Origin: Benincasa hispida
Lineage: Eukaryota; Streptophyta; Magnoliopsida; Cucurbitales; Cucurbitaceae
Length of the DNA stretch: 64,000 nt
Reading direction: 5' to 3'
NCBI RefSeq assembly: GCF_009727055.1
Contig: NC_052349.1
Coordinates: 31,104,262 to 31,168,261 of the forward strand
Positions within the stretch are counted from its first letter, which is position 1, and each line of letters starts with the position of its first letter. Below are positions 33,100-45,951 of the stretch, in pieces. The notes under the pieces are model-generated. The model saw only the letters and a program-made list of their open reading frames with translations. It was not told the DNA's origin and searched no databases. The position numbers were made by a program, and so were the translations under genes.

Positions 33100-34700
33100 C
33101 CCTGCCTACTTCAACTATTTCCTAAAATAGAAAGGACCTTTCGTCATCAAAGATAAGAACAAAGGCAAAAGTGTAGATAGTAGAAGGAGTCGAGCACACA
33201 AGAGAGCTTGTTGAAGTAGCATTTATGCGGCAAATCAAAATGGAACCGGACCCACCTCTTGGAGACGATCCTTCAGACCCTTCCATGAATAAAGGACAAT
33301 AGAATTGCAACTAGCAACCTAATCCCCAAAATCCTATCTTCATTGCAAAAGATAGAGACAATGCCATAAGAGATTACCTTTCAAATGTTAGACACTGGCA
33401 TTCTAGATCCATTAATTCTCGTGCCCACATTTGAAATGAAGCCTTTGATTTCCAGATGTTAAACTCATTCGGCTAATTCACCAGATTACCCAATGAAGAT
33501 CCCTATAAACATCTAAAACTCTTTATGATAATTTGTGATTCTTTCAAAGTTAACGGTGTTTCTAAAAATGCATTAAGACTTAAGTTGTTCCCCTATTCTT
33601 TACAAGGAGATGTAGAAGCATGGCTCGACTCATTTCCTCCTAACTCTATTACCACATGGGACAACCTCGTGGATAAGCTTCTAGGAAAATATTTCCTGCC
33701 TGACAAGAACGCCAAATATAGAAGAGACATCATTGCATTCAGGCAATCTCCATCTGAATCTTTTGATGAAGTGTGGATTAGGTTCCAGAAGTTGGTAAGG
33801 AAATGAGCATTACAAAATTCCCGCATGCATCATGATGGAGCAATTCTATAATGGGTTGAACCAAGCTTCAAAGACTATGGTAAATGCATCTGCACAAGGA
33901 TCTTTACTTAAGAAGTTTGTAGTCGAAGCTCAAGAGATCATGGATATGATTGCAAACAACAATCAGAACTGGGGTGACTCAGAACACACCACGATCACAA
34001 AAATTGTTGCCGAAGTACAAGAAGTATATACACTCCCATCCATGAATCAACAGTTGACGGCCATTGGAAATACGGCTCATAATCTTATGATTGGACCACA
34101 AAAAATAGCAGCTGTCAAGCTTAACCTTAAACTCAAACTTGTGAATTATGTACTACCAATCATTTATCTAGTGAATGTTTGTATAACCCTCACTCGATGT
34201 GCTGTATAGGTTTTTAGAAGGTGCAAGAGCATTGAGATCCTTATTCCAACATTTACAACCCCGGATGGAGATCACAGTCAAATTTTGCATGAGCAAAGCC
34301 CAACAGAAATGCAAATACATTACAACAACATCTGAGAGCAATTCCATCTAGATTCCCACAAGTGTCGTGATAGCAGCCTCGAGCTCAACCTCCTATACAG
34401 TCTTCTGAAAAAATCCCCACCATGGTGGAAATAATGAAGGAGTATGTGGCAATAAATGACACAGCACTGAGGAACTTAGAAGTGCAAGTGGGCCAGCTGG
34501 CGAAGGAGATTCATAATAGACCTCCCAGAATCTTGCCCAGTAGCACAGAAGCATCAAAGCTAAATGGAAAAAGGTAATGTAAGGCTATTACACTAAGAAG
34601 AGGATTGGAATATGAAAGAGTGAGAACACCGGGAGAGCAAGTTCAGTGCAGTAAGAAAAGAACAAGAGGAAAAGTATAACGAAGATACGATCCTGGGAGA
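33100..34700 (+). pseudogene. Athila/Tat gag polyprotein
   Basis: The open frame 33525-33806 is the retrotransposon gag domain (ALRLKLFPYSLQGDVEAWLD, then SITTWDNLVDKLLGKYFLPD, then DIIAFRQSPSESFDEVWIRF). It continues at 33832-34209 with MMEQFYNGLNQASKTMVNAS and LKKFVVEAQEIMDMIANNN. A zinc knuckle CELCTTNHLSSEC (CX2CX3HX4C) lies at 34140-34178 in a different frame, so a frameshift precedes it. Then come EYVAINDTALRNLEVQVGQL and NRPPRILPSSTEASK, the gag-end signature. Stops are scattered. It lies between the primer site and the protease in the normal order. Confidence 0.87.
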
Positions 34701-34979
34701 TGTGGAAAAGGAAAAAAAGAATGATGAAGGTGAAACATCAAGGGTATAAAAAAGTAAAAGAAGGTGATAGCATACAAATCACCTGTACCCTTTCCTCAGA
34801 GACTTTAAAAGACACACCAAGACACACAGTTAAAAAAGTTTTTAGATATCCTCAAACAACTACATATCAACATCCCTTTAGTTGAGGCTTTAGAGAAGAT
34901 GGCGAATTATGTCAAATTCCTAAAATATATTTTATCTAAGAAATGAAAGTTGTCGGAGTTCGAAACCATTGTGTTAACT

Positions 34980-35400
34980 ATGTTGTAGCACAATGGTTAA
35001 CAGAAAGATTCCTCTTAAGCTAAAAGACCCTGGGAGCTTCACCATCTCATGCTCAATTGAGGGGACAAAGTCTAGGCAGAGCATTGTGTGACCTAGAGGC
35101 AAGCTTCAACTTGATGCCCTACTTCATCTTCACCTTGATGCCCTACTTCATCTTCACTCATCTTGCCATTAGAGAAGTGAAGCAAACTACGATCATGTTG
35201 TAGTTAGTCAATAGATCCACCGCTAAGCTAGTAAGAAAGATTAAGGATGTACTAATTTTAGACTGTGAAGCGAATAAAGAAGTGTTGATAATTTTGGGAC
35301 GGCCATTTTTTGGCAACTGAGAGAATGCTAATTAACATGCAGAAGGGAGAATTGACTATGTGAGTCGATGACCAGAAGATTATATTTATTATGTTAGACC
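34980..35400 (+). pseudogene. Athila/Tat aspartic protease (heavily decayed)
   Basis: Translation gives KLKDPGSFTISCSIEGTKS, the lead-in to the protease, and later the end of the domain (LDCEANKEVLIILGRPF across frames). The active-site region around 35085-35110 reads CD.EASFNLMP across a frame change, so the catalytic DLGA is not intact. A local duplication of CTTGATGCCCTACTTCATCT occurs at about 35112 and 35136. Confidence 0.7.
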
Positions 35401-35637
35401 CACAAAAATTTCCAGGAGATTTAGATGAGTGTTCTTTCATTGATGCTATTGATACTTTGTTTTCAAATGTTTAAGACGTTATGCATAAAAAGAAGCATGA
35501 AGAAATACTAGAGGAAATTAAAGAAACAATAGTACAGGTTGCTGCAATAGTAAAAATAGCACATGTAGTTGCAAGCCGTGAAATATTGAAACCACTTAAG
35601 TTGTTGGTAATAACCACCAAAGTTCGAGCTAAAGCCA

Positions 35638-36590
35638 TTGTTAGCATATTTAAAATATGCATATCTAGGTCAAGATAACACATTGCTAGTAATCATTTTT
35701 GCTGAGCTGACGGAACAAGATGAAAAATTGTTGCTAAAAATTCTAGGTAAACACAAGCAAGTGATTGGTTGGACAATAGCTGACATTAGAGGAATCAATC
35801 CTTTATTTTGCATGCATCCGATCAATCTAGAAGAAGGAGCAAGGAATTCAGTTGAGAGTCAAAGTCAGCTAAATTCGAACATGAAAGAAGTTTTTGGAAA
35901 GGAAATCATTAAGTGGCTAGACGCTGGATTGGTCTACCCCATTTCCGATAGTGCATAGGTCAATCTAGTACAATGCCTATCAAAAAAGGGCGGAATGACC
36001 AAAGTGGCTAACGAAAACAATGAGCTCATCTCGATGCGAATAGTAATGGGGTGGCGGGTCGGCATGGACTATTACAAGCTTAACAAGGCCACGAAGAAAG
36101 ATCACTTTCCTTTGATATTCATCGATCAAATGTTAGATCGGTTAGCTAGTAAAGAGTACCATTGTTTCCTTGTCGGGTATTCGAGGTACAATCAGATAAC
36201 GATTCTGCCAGGGGATCAGAGTAAGACTACATTCACATGCCCCTATGGCACCTTTGCCTTCTGGTGGATGCCACTTGGGCTATGCAATGCGCCAGCAACA
36301 TTTAAATGATGCATAATGGCAATATTTTCTAAGTTGGTAGAGAGAACGGTCGAGGTTTTTATGGATGACTTTTCGGTCTATTTAAAGAATTTGGAGCAGG
36401 TATTAGAGTGTTGCGAGGAAACCAATCTGGTGTTAAACAGAAAAAATGTCATTTTATGGTAACGGAAGGAATCGTATTAAGACATAAGATATCAAAAAAA
36501 GGGTGAGAGGTGGACAAAGCTAAGGACGAGCTTATCTCAAAGCTCTCTACCCCCAAAACTATGAAAGATGTCAGAAGTTTCCTGGGTACA
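35638..36590 (+). pseudogene. Athila/Tat reverse transcriptase
   Basis: The frame 35638-35958 reads LAYLKYAYLGQDNTL, KILGKHKQVIGWTIADIRGI, then KEIIKWLDAGLVYPISDS. The frame 35995-36309 reads GWRVGMDYYKLNKATKKDHF, FIDQMLDRLASKEY, DQSKTTFTCPYGTFAF and LGLCNAPATF. The catalytic box VFMDDFSVY (36358-36369 for FMDD) follows a nonsense codon at 36307 and has both aspartates. Further stops and a frameshift occur near 36445. The element at 9906-11015 is a close relative. Confidence 0.9.
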
Positions 36591-37140
36591 TAGGTTTTTA
36601 CAGGTGATTTATCAAGAACATTTCACACATATACAAACCATTATGTAGACTGCTAGAAGTGGACAGGCCATTTATGTTTGATGAAGAATGCAAAAAAGCA
36701 TTTGAGATGTTGAAAAGGCGCTAAAAATTGCACCTATCATGACAGAGACAGATTAGTCATCTCTGTTTGAACTAATGTGTGATGCCAATGACTTTGCCCT
36801 CGAAGTAATGCTAGCTCAAAAAAAAGGTAGGGTTATTCATCCAATTTATTATGCAAGTAAGACAATGAATGAAGCCTAGGAAAATTACACTACAACAGAA
36901 AAGGAACTACTGACAGTTGTTTTGAGTTTTGAGAAGTTCATATCTTATCTACTCAAGACCAAGGTTATCGTTCACACCAATCATTCTGTATTAAAGTACT
37001 ATTTGGCAAAGAAAGATCCAAAGCCCAAATTATTCAGGTGGACTCTGCTGTTACAAGAATTTGATGTGGAGATAGTATACAGAAAATGAACAGAAAACCA
37101 AGTTACCGACCATCTCTCCCACCTAAAAGGAAAAGCAGAA
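36591..37140 (+). pseudogene. Athila/Tat RNase H
   Basis: Translation reads LFELMCDANDFALEVMLAQK (the first catalytic Asp is in CDAND; the family has CDASD/G), [19 protein letters not shown] (catalytic Glu), [19 protein letters not shown] (the usual HTDH is HTNH: the third acidic residue is lost), then [17 protein letters not shown] and ENQVTDHLSHLKG. Stops are at 36594, 36881 and 37087. Confidence 0.85.
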
Positions 37141-38463
37141 GAATCAAATGAAATTCATGACACTTTTATCAATGAGCTGTTGCTGGCAATTGACAAAACT
37201 CCATGGTATGCAGATTTTAACTACTTAGCAGCTAGAATTATGCCACCTGAAGCCACAAATCAAAAGTTGAAGAAGTTATTTCATGACATCAACCAGTATT
37301 TTTAGGATGACCCATATTTGTTCAAGTTGGGGCTAGATCATATTTTGAGGCATTGTGTTGCTGAAGAAGTAGTCGACATCCTTGGAGCATGTCACCAGGC
37401 TCTATATAGAGGTAATTTTGCGGGAACAAAAACAGCGACAAAGTGTTTCAAAGTGGATACTTTTGGCCGACATTATTCAAAGATGCCCATAAACTTGCTA
37501 GAAAATGTGATAAATGCCAGAGAACGGGAAATTTATCAAATTGCAGTGAAATCCCAATGAACTACATCCTCGAAGTAGAGAACTTTGATGTTTGGGGGAT
37601 TGACTTTATGGAATCTTTCCTGCCATCATTTGGGACTTCGTGCATCTTGTTGGCAGTAGATTACGTTTCAAAATGGATCGAAGCAATGGCGACTTCATCT
37701 AACGACGCAAAAGTGGTAAAGAAGTTCCTCTTAAAGAACATTTTCTACAGTTATGGAATGCCCAGGCTCTAATAAGTGATGAGGGAGCCCACTTCATTAA
37801 CCAAATGATGGTAAGTCTGCTACAAAAATACAACGTAAAGCATCAGATAGCTATGACATATCATCCCCAAACTAATGGTCTAGTTGAGCTATCAAGCAGA
37901 GAAATCAAGAGTATCCTTGAAAAAACAACAGAACCATCGAGAGAAGACTAGATAAAGAAATGTGGGCCTACAAAACAGCTTTCAAGGCCCCGTTAGGAAT
38001 GTCTCCATATCAAATCATATTTAGTAAAGCATGTCACTTACCATTGGAGTTAAAGTACAAAGCATATTGGGTGATTAAAAAGTTGAATCTAAATATGGGG
38101 CAAGCAAAGGACAGGTGAATGCTGCAACTAAATGAGCTAGAAGAATTTCGATATCAAGCTTAAGAAAATGTCAAAATGAGTAAGGAGAAAATGAAAAGGT
38201 ACCATGACCAAAAAATTAAGGCAGTCAAGTTCGATGAAGGATAACAGGTTCTATTATTCAACTCCAAGGTAAGGCTCTTCCCAAGAAAGATAAAATCCAG
38301 GTTGTCGGGGCCATTCATAGTCCACAAAATACTCCTGCATTGTGTTATGGAACTGCGAGACGAAAAATGTATTTTCAAGGTAAATGGGCAAAAACTGGAG
38401 GCCTATTGGAAAGAAATGGTAAACAAAAGGAAGACTTATGTTTCCCTTGCCAAATTGGTATAA
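37141..38463 (+). pseudogene. Athila/Tat integrase
   Basis: Segments in order: PWYADFNYLAARIMP; the zinc-binding HHCC region (RHCVAEEVVDILGACHQ and CDKCQRTGNLS); catalytic core FDVWGIDFMESFLP (first Asp), LLAVDYVSKWIEAMA, ISDEGAHFINQM (second Asp), YHPQTNGLVELSSREIKSIL (Glu). The C-terminal part includes KTAFKAPLGMSPYQIIFSKA, the SGPFIVHKILLHCVMELRD stretch and KVNGQKLEAYWKEM. The core triad is present, but there are frameshifts at about 37440 and 37770 and several stops. It ends five bases before a solo LTR. Confidence 0.92.
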
Positions 38464-38468
38464 GTAAG

Positions 38469-39011
38469 TGAAGGAACCCTATGAAGGGACCTTAAGCAAA
38501 AGAGATGGATCGTCCCAATTCCCAAGATTTTACAGAATCAAAATTTTTACAGCAAACAAAAAGACATTATGCAATTCACAAATAAATCACAGCATGCTGT
38601 TGATAATAAACCAAGAAAAATAAAAAGGGTTTGGAACCCTTAACTTCTGAAGAACGTTTCTTCAATTGGAAAAACCATTGATCTCCAAATAGGCACCACC
38701 AAGATGGAATCTGTGGTATTCTGTGGGTGAGAATCTAGTTGGCTGTAAGGCTCTAGCTATTTTGGATTTGGAGAGGGAGTTGAGAGAGAAGAGGAGGAAT
38801 GAGAGATTTTTTTCTACAGAAAAAAAACACTCTGTGTATTTTGTTTTTTTTCTTTAGGAAGAAGAAAAATGAAGACTGGGCCTCCACTCCTGCACGTTGT
38901 GGAGAGTTTTAGGGGAAGGGAGTTACAACTTCTTCTCTAAATTTGACTTATTATTATTATTATCATTAAAAAAACATATTAAAATTTTTAAAAATAATTT
39001 TAATAATTAAA

Positions 39012-39053
<42 letters not shown>

Positions 39054-40449
39054 ATGATAACCACTTTATCATATAATATATACTATATATTATATAAAAT
39101 ATAACATATAACCTATAGTTCAATATTATATCCAATACAATATAACCTATGGTATAATTCTCTCAACAGTGATATTTAATATAATCTTCATTTATATTAA
39201 ATTTAATTACATGAATTAAATTCACCTAATTAATATTTGAATCATATTCAAATATTTAATTTCTCCAATTAAATTACTTATAATGTATCAAATACATTAT
39301 AGTAATTATATTATATATAATTAAAATTTAATGAATTATATCATATATAATTAATTTTCTCAAATAATTTAAACAATTAAAATTAATCATAAAATTGATT
39401 CTCATTAAATCCCGTTGAGCTATCGAGGGGACCTCATGGCCCGGTAGCTTGAAGCTCCAAAGGTACATGAATAATTAATTAAACTATTCAATTAAATTAT
39501 TCACCATCCGTTAACTGTCGGGCATCCCACTAAAGATCGACAGCTACACTCTACGCACGATAGATGTATTTCTATGTCCATTGGATAAACCAATCAACAA
39601 TATAATCACCCTTCACAAATTGCTTGTAAGTATAGTTGAGCCAAAATTACCGTTTTGCCCCTGTATTTACATCTAACTCTTTAAGTACTACTAATCCCTC
39701 TAATGAACAATAAATCATAGTCCAACTATGATTAAACCCCTCTCGGGCCAGGAGAGGGTATGCGCCACATTGTTCAATCCCCGGAATTACCCTTAAGAGA
39801 GCAAATTATATACTTGCCCTGACATTGGCGAATGAGTGAATTCCTAGTCGTGTTCCCAGCTCCCTAATCAGACAAATCCCCAAAATGATAGGTTTGTTGA
39901 GTCAGCGATCTGGCCACTCTCACTCATACAAATTAAATGATCGCCTTCATAGGCAGGAGTTCACAACTCACTCAGGATTCAGGCCATGTTACCTATGGTC
40001 ATCCTGGTGAAATGTAAGTCTCTATTATGAACGAAATTATATAATGAGACTAAACATTTCGTGGTCCGGTTTTTTACAAACTCCTTTGTATAAAATATCC
40101 TTGCTCACATGTCTCCACATGAATGATCAGGATCAAATCATTTGTAGCATTTTACAACAATTTTAACATCTACAAAGCAAGTCATACTCGTAGTGTCACC
40201 AAAATAAGGTATCCAACCTTATCCATCAACTATAGACCATTTAGGTTATCACTTAAATATGATCCACTTGTATGTCTCTACATACTTGTTTAAGCTATAA
40301 GATAACCTTGGATTGTAGTTTATTGGTTTGTGGTTAATGCAACTAATTTTGAAAGAAAACATCATATATTTTATTACATAAATAAAATGTTTGTATAATA
40401 CAATTACAAACTATAGGACCCTACGAGATTTAGGGTATCAACCCCAATA
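38469..40449 (-). mobile_element. Solo LTR of copia family B with GTAAG target duplication
   Basis: The plus strand runs TGAAGGAACCCTATG ... GGGTATCAACCCCAATA (minus-strand start TATTGGGGTTGATACCC, canonical TGTTGGGGTTG with one change). The flanks are GTAAG at 38464-38468 and GTAAG at 40450-40454. 1981 bp, no interior. It interrupts the large Athila/Tat element between pol and its 3' ORF region. A (TA)n stretch lies at 39018-39055. Confidence 0.94.
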
Positions 40450-40882
40450 GTAAGGGCTCTAACTAAGGGGGTTTTATTTGTTTCCATAAATAAACTTTGT
40501 CTAGGTTGGTTTTGTCTAAGGAAGAGGTATTTAAGATGATTGTAGGGAACATCTCGGCCTTGAAACCTACCTGGGGGTTTATTTAATTGGATAAACTTTC
40601 TAAAAATTCTCATTTGAGTGTGCAGGGGAAAGAGTGATGCGCCCACATCAATAAAAAAAAGGTTTTTTAGAGTTGGGGATGATGTCACTTCAATTTAGGT
40701 GGACCAAACCAAACTATAAATAAGTTGACCAGCCCTCAATTAATTCACACTATCTTTTTGACCTATTTTGAGCGAAGAATCGATTCCCTTCTCAAATCCC
40801 ACCGGTGATTCAGCCCACTTAGGGATTTCATCCTATCAAGCAATCCTTACGACCAAGCCACAGATCTTTCCCTTTTCCAGAG
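40450..40882 (+). mobile_element. Post-pol interior of large Athila/Tat element
   Basis: Continues the host element after the solo LTR. The only long frame (40404-40688, minus) has no recognisable domain and crosses the LTR boundary, so I reject it as a gene. Confidence 0.45.
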
Positions 40883-42857
40883 ATGAAATCGTTTTCTAGT
40901 TCTTCCTCAAAAAGTTGATCATCATTGGAAGGTCAAACGTTCATTCGAAATCAACCTTGACGAACCTTCGAAAACCCAACTTCAAATGGAGAAGTTATGT
41001 AGCGAACTTTGGAGCAAATGCCTCTCCCGTTAGTTTTGTCTTCATCTAAGCATTCGAAGGTGTGAATGAAGCACCAAAGGGCTCAAAAAAATGAAAAAGA
41101 GGAAAAAAAATAGAGCAACCTTTAGGTTGAATAGACATGCAAGGCCTTCAAGAATCTCGCATTCGTTCAAAGGAGTGGTGGAAGGAGATTGGGCTATAGA
41201 AGCCCTACAAAGATGAGCCTTCAATAAAGTTCATGAGGTGGAATCGTAGCCAAAGATCTCTATTTTGGCTACGTAAGGTACGATCCCATGCCTGTCTTCA
41301 TCATCTCGTTCGTAGGAAGGAGGCTCTTCATCTGGCCATCTATTTTTTAGGGATGCATGGAAGAAAGTGATGAGACAAGTGGCTAGATTAGTAAAGGAAT
41401 GGAGGATGTTGTACAGGAAAATTTCGAGATATGAGGAAGCTGAGAGAGAACTTCAGAGGAATCTTACTGAGGATGAGGAAAAAAGGAAAAGGGAAGGTGA
41501 AGAAGTGTAGAAGTTAAAGGAAGAGGCATGAGAGTTAACTAAGGATGAAGGAAGTCAACACAGAGAGAAGGAACAAGAGATACGCCAGCAGAACTCTGAT
41601 GCGGTCGCATCAGTCATACCGTGACAAGAAACGAAGGTTGCAAATCTTAAGCAACCTGTTGAATCTGATGCGGATGCAGTGACTTTCAAATAAAGAGAGG
41701 GAAAGGGTCATGTAGTAGCAGAAGAGAAGTATGATGACCTTTTTGTTTATGAGGCTGGTAAGCAAACTCCTTTGGAAGATCCAAAAAAGAAAAGGAATGA
41801 GGTAGAAGAAGAAGTTGTAGTGAGTTTCACCAAGGAAACCCCAAAACAAGCTACTCCAAGAAGAGTTACACGATCTTCGAACAAGAGAAAGGTTGAGGAA
41901 GTCGGAGACAGGTCAGTAAATCGACACAGGAAAAAGTTAGCCATGAGGGTCATTCTCTCATCATCTAGTGATGAGGAGGAGGAAGCTGAGGAAGTAGAAG
42001 AAGAAGGACAATGGGAAAAGATGATGGAAGCACTTAAGAAGAGAGAATTTTTTTAAGAAACTGGATTCATGAAAAAAGGCAGGGTAGTCCCACGATACAT
42101 CACTCAGGTGATTGCATATTATATGTGGATTCCTTGTGCGAATAGCCTACTCCCATGAGCATCACTTTAGTAAGGGAATTCTACAGAGGAATGTAGCCAA
42201 GGACGTGTACCTTCATGGTAAGAGGGTACAAGTGAACTTTTCAGTATCGGCCATCAATGTCGTTTATTCTCAACCAGATGAGCATGAAGAGGAGAGCTTT
42301 GTGTGGATGGATGAACCATTAGGGGCACAGTTACAAGAGGCGTTAACCAAGGTTGGAATGCTTGGGGTCGAATGGATAGTGTCATCAACTGGATGCCAGA
42401 CCATGCGGCCGCTAGATATCACAAAGCCCCTGTCCATTTCGCTTTACATTTTCAAACACCTTGTCATGCCCACTACCCATGACAAAACAATCTCTATGGA
42501 GTGAGTCATGCTCCTTTACAGTATCAGTATGTAGCTGCCCATCAATTAAGGCAGAACCATAAACTAGGAGATGATCGAGTGGCGGCCAAGTACAACAGGT
42601 CGATTATTCTTTCCTTCACTGATCTAAAAGTTGTGTGAGCGGGCTACGGTGGTGACAAATGAATCAAAAACGGTCTGTAGGGTCAAGCTCACAATGGATA
42701 AGGGTTTGATTATGAGGTTGTTGGGGAATAGGGCAGTTCGACAAGGCAAGGTGGCAAAATCTCCATCCATAATGTCTTCCCCCATGGCTAAGGCAGCTCC
42801 ATCAAGGAGTTTTGTGCACCCCCTACCTGAAAATGATCCTCTTGGTGCACTTTAAAG
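40883..42857 (+). pseudogene. Env-position ORF region: coiled coil, basic/acidic tract, transposon-associated domain
   Basis: A broken plus-strand coding region. Around 41420-41620 it reads a charged, coiled-coil-like stretch (KISRYEEAERELQRNL, EDEEKRKREGEEV, two stops). The frame 41772-42056 has basic clusters (DPKKKRNEV, RSSNKRKVEE) and an acidic tract (SSSSDEEEEAEEVEEEG). The frame 42112-42504 reads VAKDVYLHGKRVQVNFSVSA and KPLSISLYIFKHLVMPTTHD, which recalls the 'putative plant transposon protein' domain. 42631-42855 ends LPENDPLGAL, where an LTR cuts in. It lies where Athila elements carry their env-like ORF, but I see no signal peptide or membrane anchor. The domain call is from memory. 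Confidence 0.55.
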
Positions 42858-44506
42858 TGCACTCAATTAATTGGGATATGTGGTAATTTGTGGAATCAAT
42901 ACTTTGCTAAATGAATTACACACTAATTCACTAAAAGTTGGATTTTTCACTAAAAATCATTATTAGATCTTTTCATTGAGTGAAGTCAACATTTTGACTT
43001 TTGACTATTTTGAAGTCAAGATTTGACTTTAGTCAAATTTTAATTAAATACAATTTTAATTCAAAAATAATTTTGGAATTTCCCACTTAGTGAAGTCAAC
43101 TTTTGACCTTTGACCTTCAAAGCTTGGTGAAGTCAACATTTGATTTGACCAACTTTGATTAATTCCATTTAATTTAAAATTAATTCAAATGACTAATTTT
43201 GAATTAAATTAATATTAAATAATTAATTAAACAATTTAGTTTAATTCGTTTAATTTTCAATTATTAAATCCAACACTAATCCCGACGAATCCTTATTCAT
43301 AGTTTTGATATTTAAATATTATTTAAATATCTCCAACTCTATCTTAATTATTCAATTTCCAATTGAATGATACGTCGTTAAATATATCACATATATTTAA
43401 CGTTTATTCCCTAATTCAAATATGAACACTTCAAACTCACTCGTCACACTATTCTAAGGTTTAGTCCAATATGAGCTAGTAGAGGGACCTAATGGACCTA
43501 CAGATCATGAGTTCCAACAATTTGAGATTAACCGATTAAACTCTTTAACCTAATTAACCAACATTTGTTAACTACCAAGACATTCCACTAAAACTCAGTA
43601 GTTGTACTCTCCTCACTGTAGATATATTTTTGTTCACATGATTTAACCATGATTAGTAAGTCGATCCTTCACAGGTGGTTTGAAATTACAACTTGGTCAA
43701 AATTACCATTTTACCCTCGTAATACATCTTGCTCCTTAAGTCTCCACTGACCCACTAAAGAACAATTGATTTGTGGTCCTACTACTAAACCGAGTCCCTC
43801 TCAATCATAGAGAGGATGGAGCCCTTTGTTCAAGACTAGGAGTCGATACTTAAGGAACAACCTATCTACTAACCCTGAAATTGAGTAGAAGTGAATTCTA
43901 TCTTGCAGAACTATGTCTTTAGCTATCTACCCAATCTTACCCCTAAATTGGGAGGCTTATTGAGTCGGCGTTCATGGGCCACTCTCACCCATGCAGATTA
44001 AAGAATAATCCTGAATAAACAAGAGTTCATAGTTAGCTCAGGATTAAGATCGATTTACCTTAGATCATCAAATTGAAACATTTAGTTTTAACAGTAAACG
44101 GTATTCTAAAGAAAAGTGACTATTTCATAGTTCGGTCTTATGTAAACATCTTTTGCATAGGATGCTCCCACTCGCATGTCACTACATGAAAGATTCAAGA
44201 TCACATCGTCTGTATTATATACAAAGTAGGTCGCATTCATAGTGTTTCTAGGATAAGGTACTCAGCCCCATCTCTATACTTATAGAACGTTTTGGCTATA
44301 TACTTAAAACTGATCCACTTTTATGTCTCTACATAAAGTTCAAGTATTCATGCTATAGTAGAGATTCGTTAGTTTATTAGATTTAGGCTTTTACAAATGC
44401 AATTTACATATTCAATAACAACTTTACTGAATATACCTAAAAAAGATCTTTATTGCAAAATAGAATATGTTTAATGACTGTGAGTTTTAAGACATACAAC
44501 CCAACA
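42858..44506 (-). mobile_element. LTR of copia family D, minus strand (probably solo)
   Basis: The minus strand starts TGTTGGGTTGTATGTCTTAA at 44506. It aligns with 16190-16660 and with the reverse complement of 24358-25400. The left end near 42858 is inferred from the break in coding sequence. The flank after 44506 is CTTTT and before the left end CTTTAAAG, so a target duplication is possible but not exact. Confidence 0.75.
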
Positions 44507-44870
44507 CTTTTCAGACTCCCTCTTCGATGCAAAAGACATCAAAATCAGTTCACCCATCGCCAAATCAAAGGGATGTTCCCCTCGAGCCTGCCTCTAAGCC
44601 TGTTTCGCCCACAGAAGTAGATTGTGCTATAGCAATTCCACCTTAGTTGCTACATGATATCAATGGCTCCATCACTGCGATGGGTGCCCAAATGGAGAGC
44701 TTTATATTGTAGGCTCAGGCGTATTGGCAATATGCTAAAGATCGTGACACGGCCTTTAGAACGTTCCTTTGCCATGCTCGATCGGGGTACTATCTTGTTG
44801 TCCCTTCTTTCCCTATCACATCCTCTAAGACCTTGTTGATATGATGCTCTAACTCAATAGGGGAGTATCG
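44507..44870 (+). pseudogene. C-terminal continuation of env-position ORF
   Basis: After the LTR, translation resumes: FHPSPNQRDVPLEPASKPV across frames, then AMGAQMESFILAQAYWQYAK (with a stop) and DRDTAFRTFLCHARS. This C-terminal pattern (QAYW.YAKDRD.A) is common in the same family of transposon-associated plant proteins. It shows that the LTR at 42858-44506 split one coding region. Confidence 0.5.
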
Positions 44871-45920
44871 TATTCCTTCTCTCACTTTTCTTTAATAACT
44901 CAGAACTCGATTTAGTTTGTTTTGGTTCTTTCATATGCTTTTTGGGTTGTTATTTTTATGTTGATGGTTATTGTTATGTCTGCTAGACTTTGTTTCTTTT
45001 GGTTGGTTGTTGTGTCATGTCATTTTGGTTGTGTGTTGTTTGTTCTGCAAAAATGCTCTTCATGTGATAATTACAGGATGCCTCTTTTTGTGTACCTTGC
45101 TTTGAGGACCAAATGTATACAAAACCAAGAGTTTTTTTTTTTTTTTGTCTATATGTGCAAAATCTTTCTAGGCCAGTATCCCATATGCCCACTAGTTTGG
45201 TGTGTTATAAGATCCTAGCCATACACTATTGTAGCCAATTCAATGCACCACTTTCTTGTTTTTGCCCTTTTGCTCTTGTTTTTCATTCTCAAGTAATGAA
45301 GACATTACTTATTTTAAGTTTGCGAGGTGGGGGGGAGGGGGGGGAATGTTTGTATTTTGTTTACAATGTAATATTTATCGTGTGAGCCTAAAAAGTAGCG
45401 AAAAGTTGAGTATGATATACTTGTGCTCTCTTTACGTGAAAAGGTTAGCTTGGAAAGATAGTGTTTTGCCTCAAGTGTGACTTTTGCTCGTAGTTAGATG
45501 CTCGTAGAAAACTCGTGGGGGCCAGCTGGAATGAAGGTAAAAGGGACGTTAAGGGTCATCCCTAGTTGAAAAAAAAAAGAAGAAGAGAAAAGCAAAAAAA
45601 AAAATGTAAGTTGGAAGGCCTAGCAAAAATGTAATTTTGAGAGTGATGAAATTTCTTGCGTAATCCATGCCAGTTGGTGAGGTTGTGGCATGTTGGATTT
45701 TCCTGGGATCAATGATTGGTGGCTTACCTAGCTTGGAACGTTTGGATGGCTAGTAGAAATATTGAGCCATTGGGAAAACTAAAACTCTTGTGTGGATTCT
45801 TAGGGTGTTTCTGGTATCGTAAGGTATGGGATTGGAGGCCCCCTTCTGAAAGTTGTCATCTTCGTATCCATCAAGCTATGTGTGTGATTGGATGGTGAAC
45901 GTCGTTCATAATATTTTCAT
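44871..45920 (+). other. 3' untranslated interior with homopolymer runs
   Basis: No domain in the frames at 44922-45480 (T-rich, hydrophobic by composition). It contains T16 at about 45130 and a G-rich run at 45329-45346. It leads to the polypurine tract. Confidence 0.5.
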
Positions 45921-45951
45921 GAGGACAAGAAAAGGGTTAAGTTTGGGGGTG
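45921..45951 (+). promoter_or_regulatory. Polypurine tract of large Athila/Tat element
   Basis: GAGGACAAGAAAAGGGTTAA then GTTTGGGGGTG, directly before the LTR start TGATTCATG. It has the same form as the tract at 19360-19394. Confidence 0.8.

Noticed and set aside
41772..42855. An expressed host gene with nuclear-localisation and acidic domains
   Set aside because: It is part of a coding region broken by stops and by an LTR, and it lies between integrase and the polypurine tract of a retroelement.
44922..45480. Hydrophobic frames that could be membrane proteins
   Set aside because: Hydrophobicity comes from T-rich sequence with homopolymer runs. Overlapping frames on both strands look alike and no family is recognisable.
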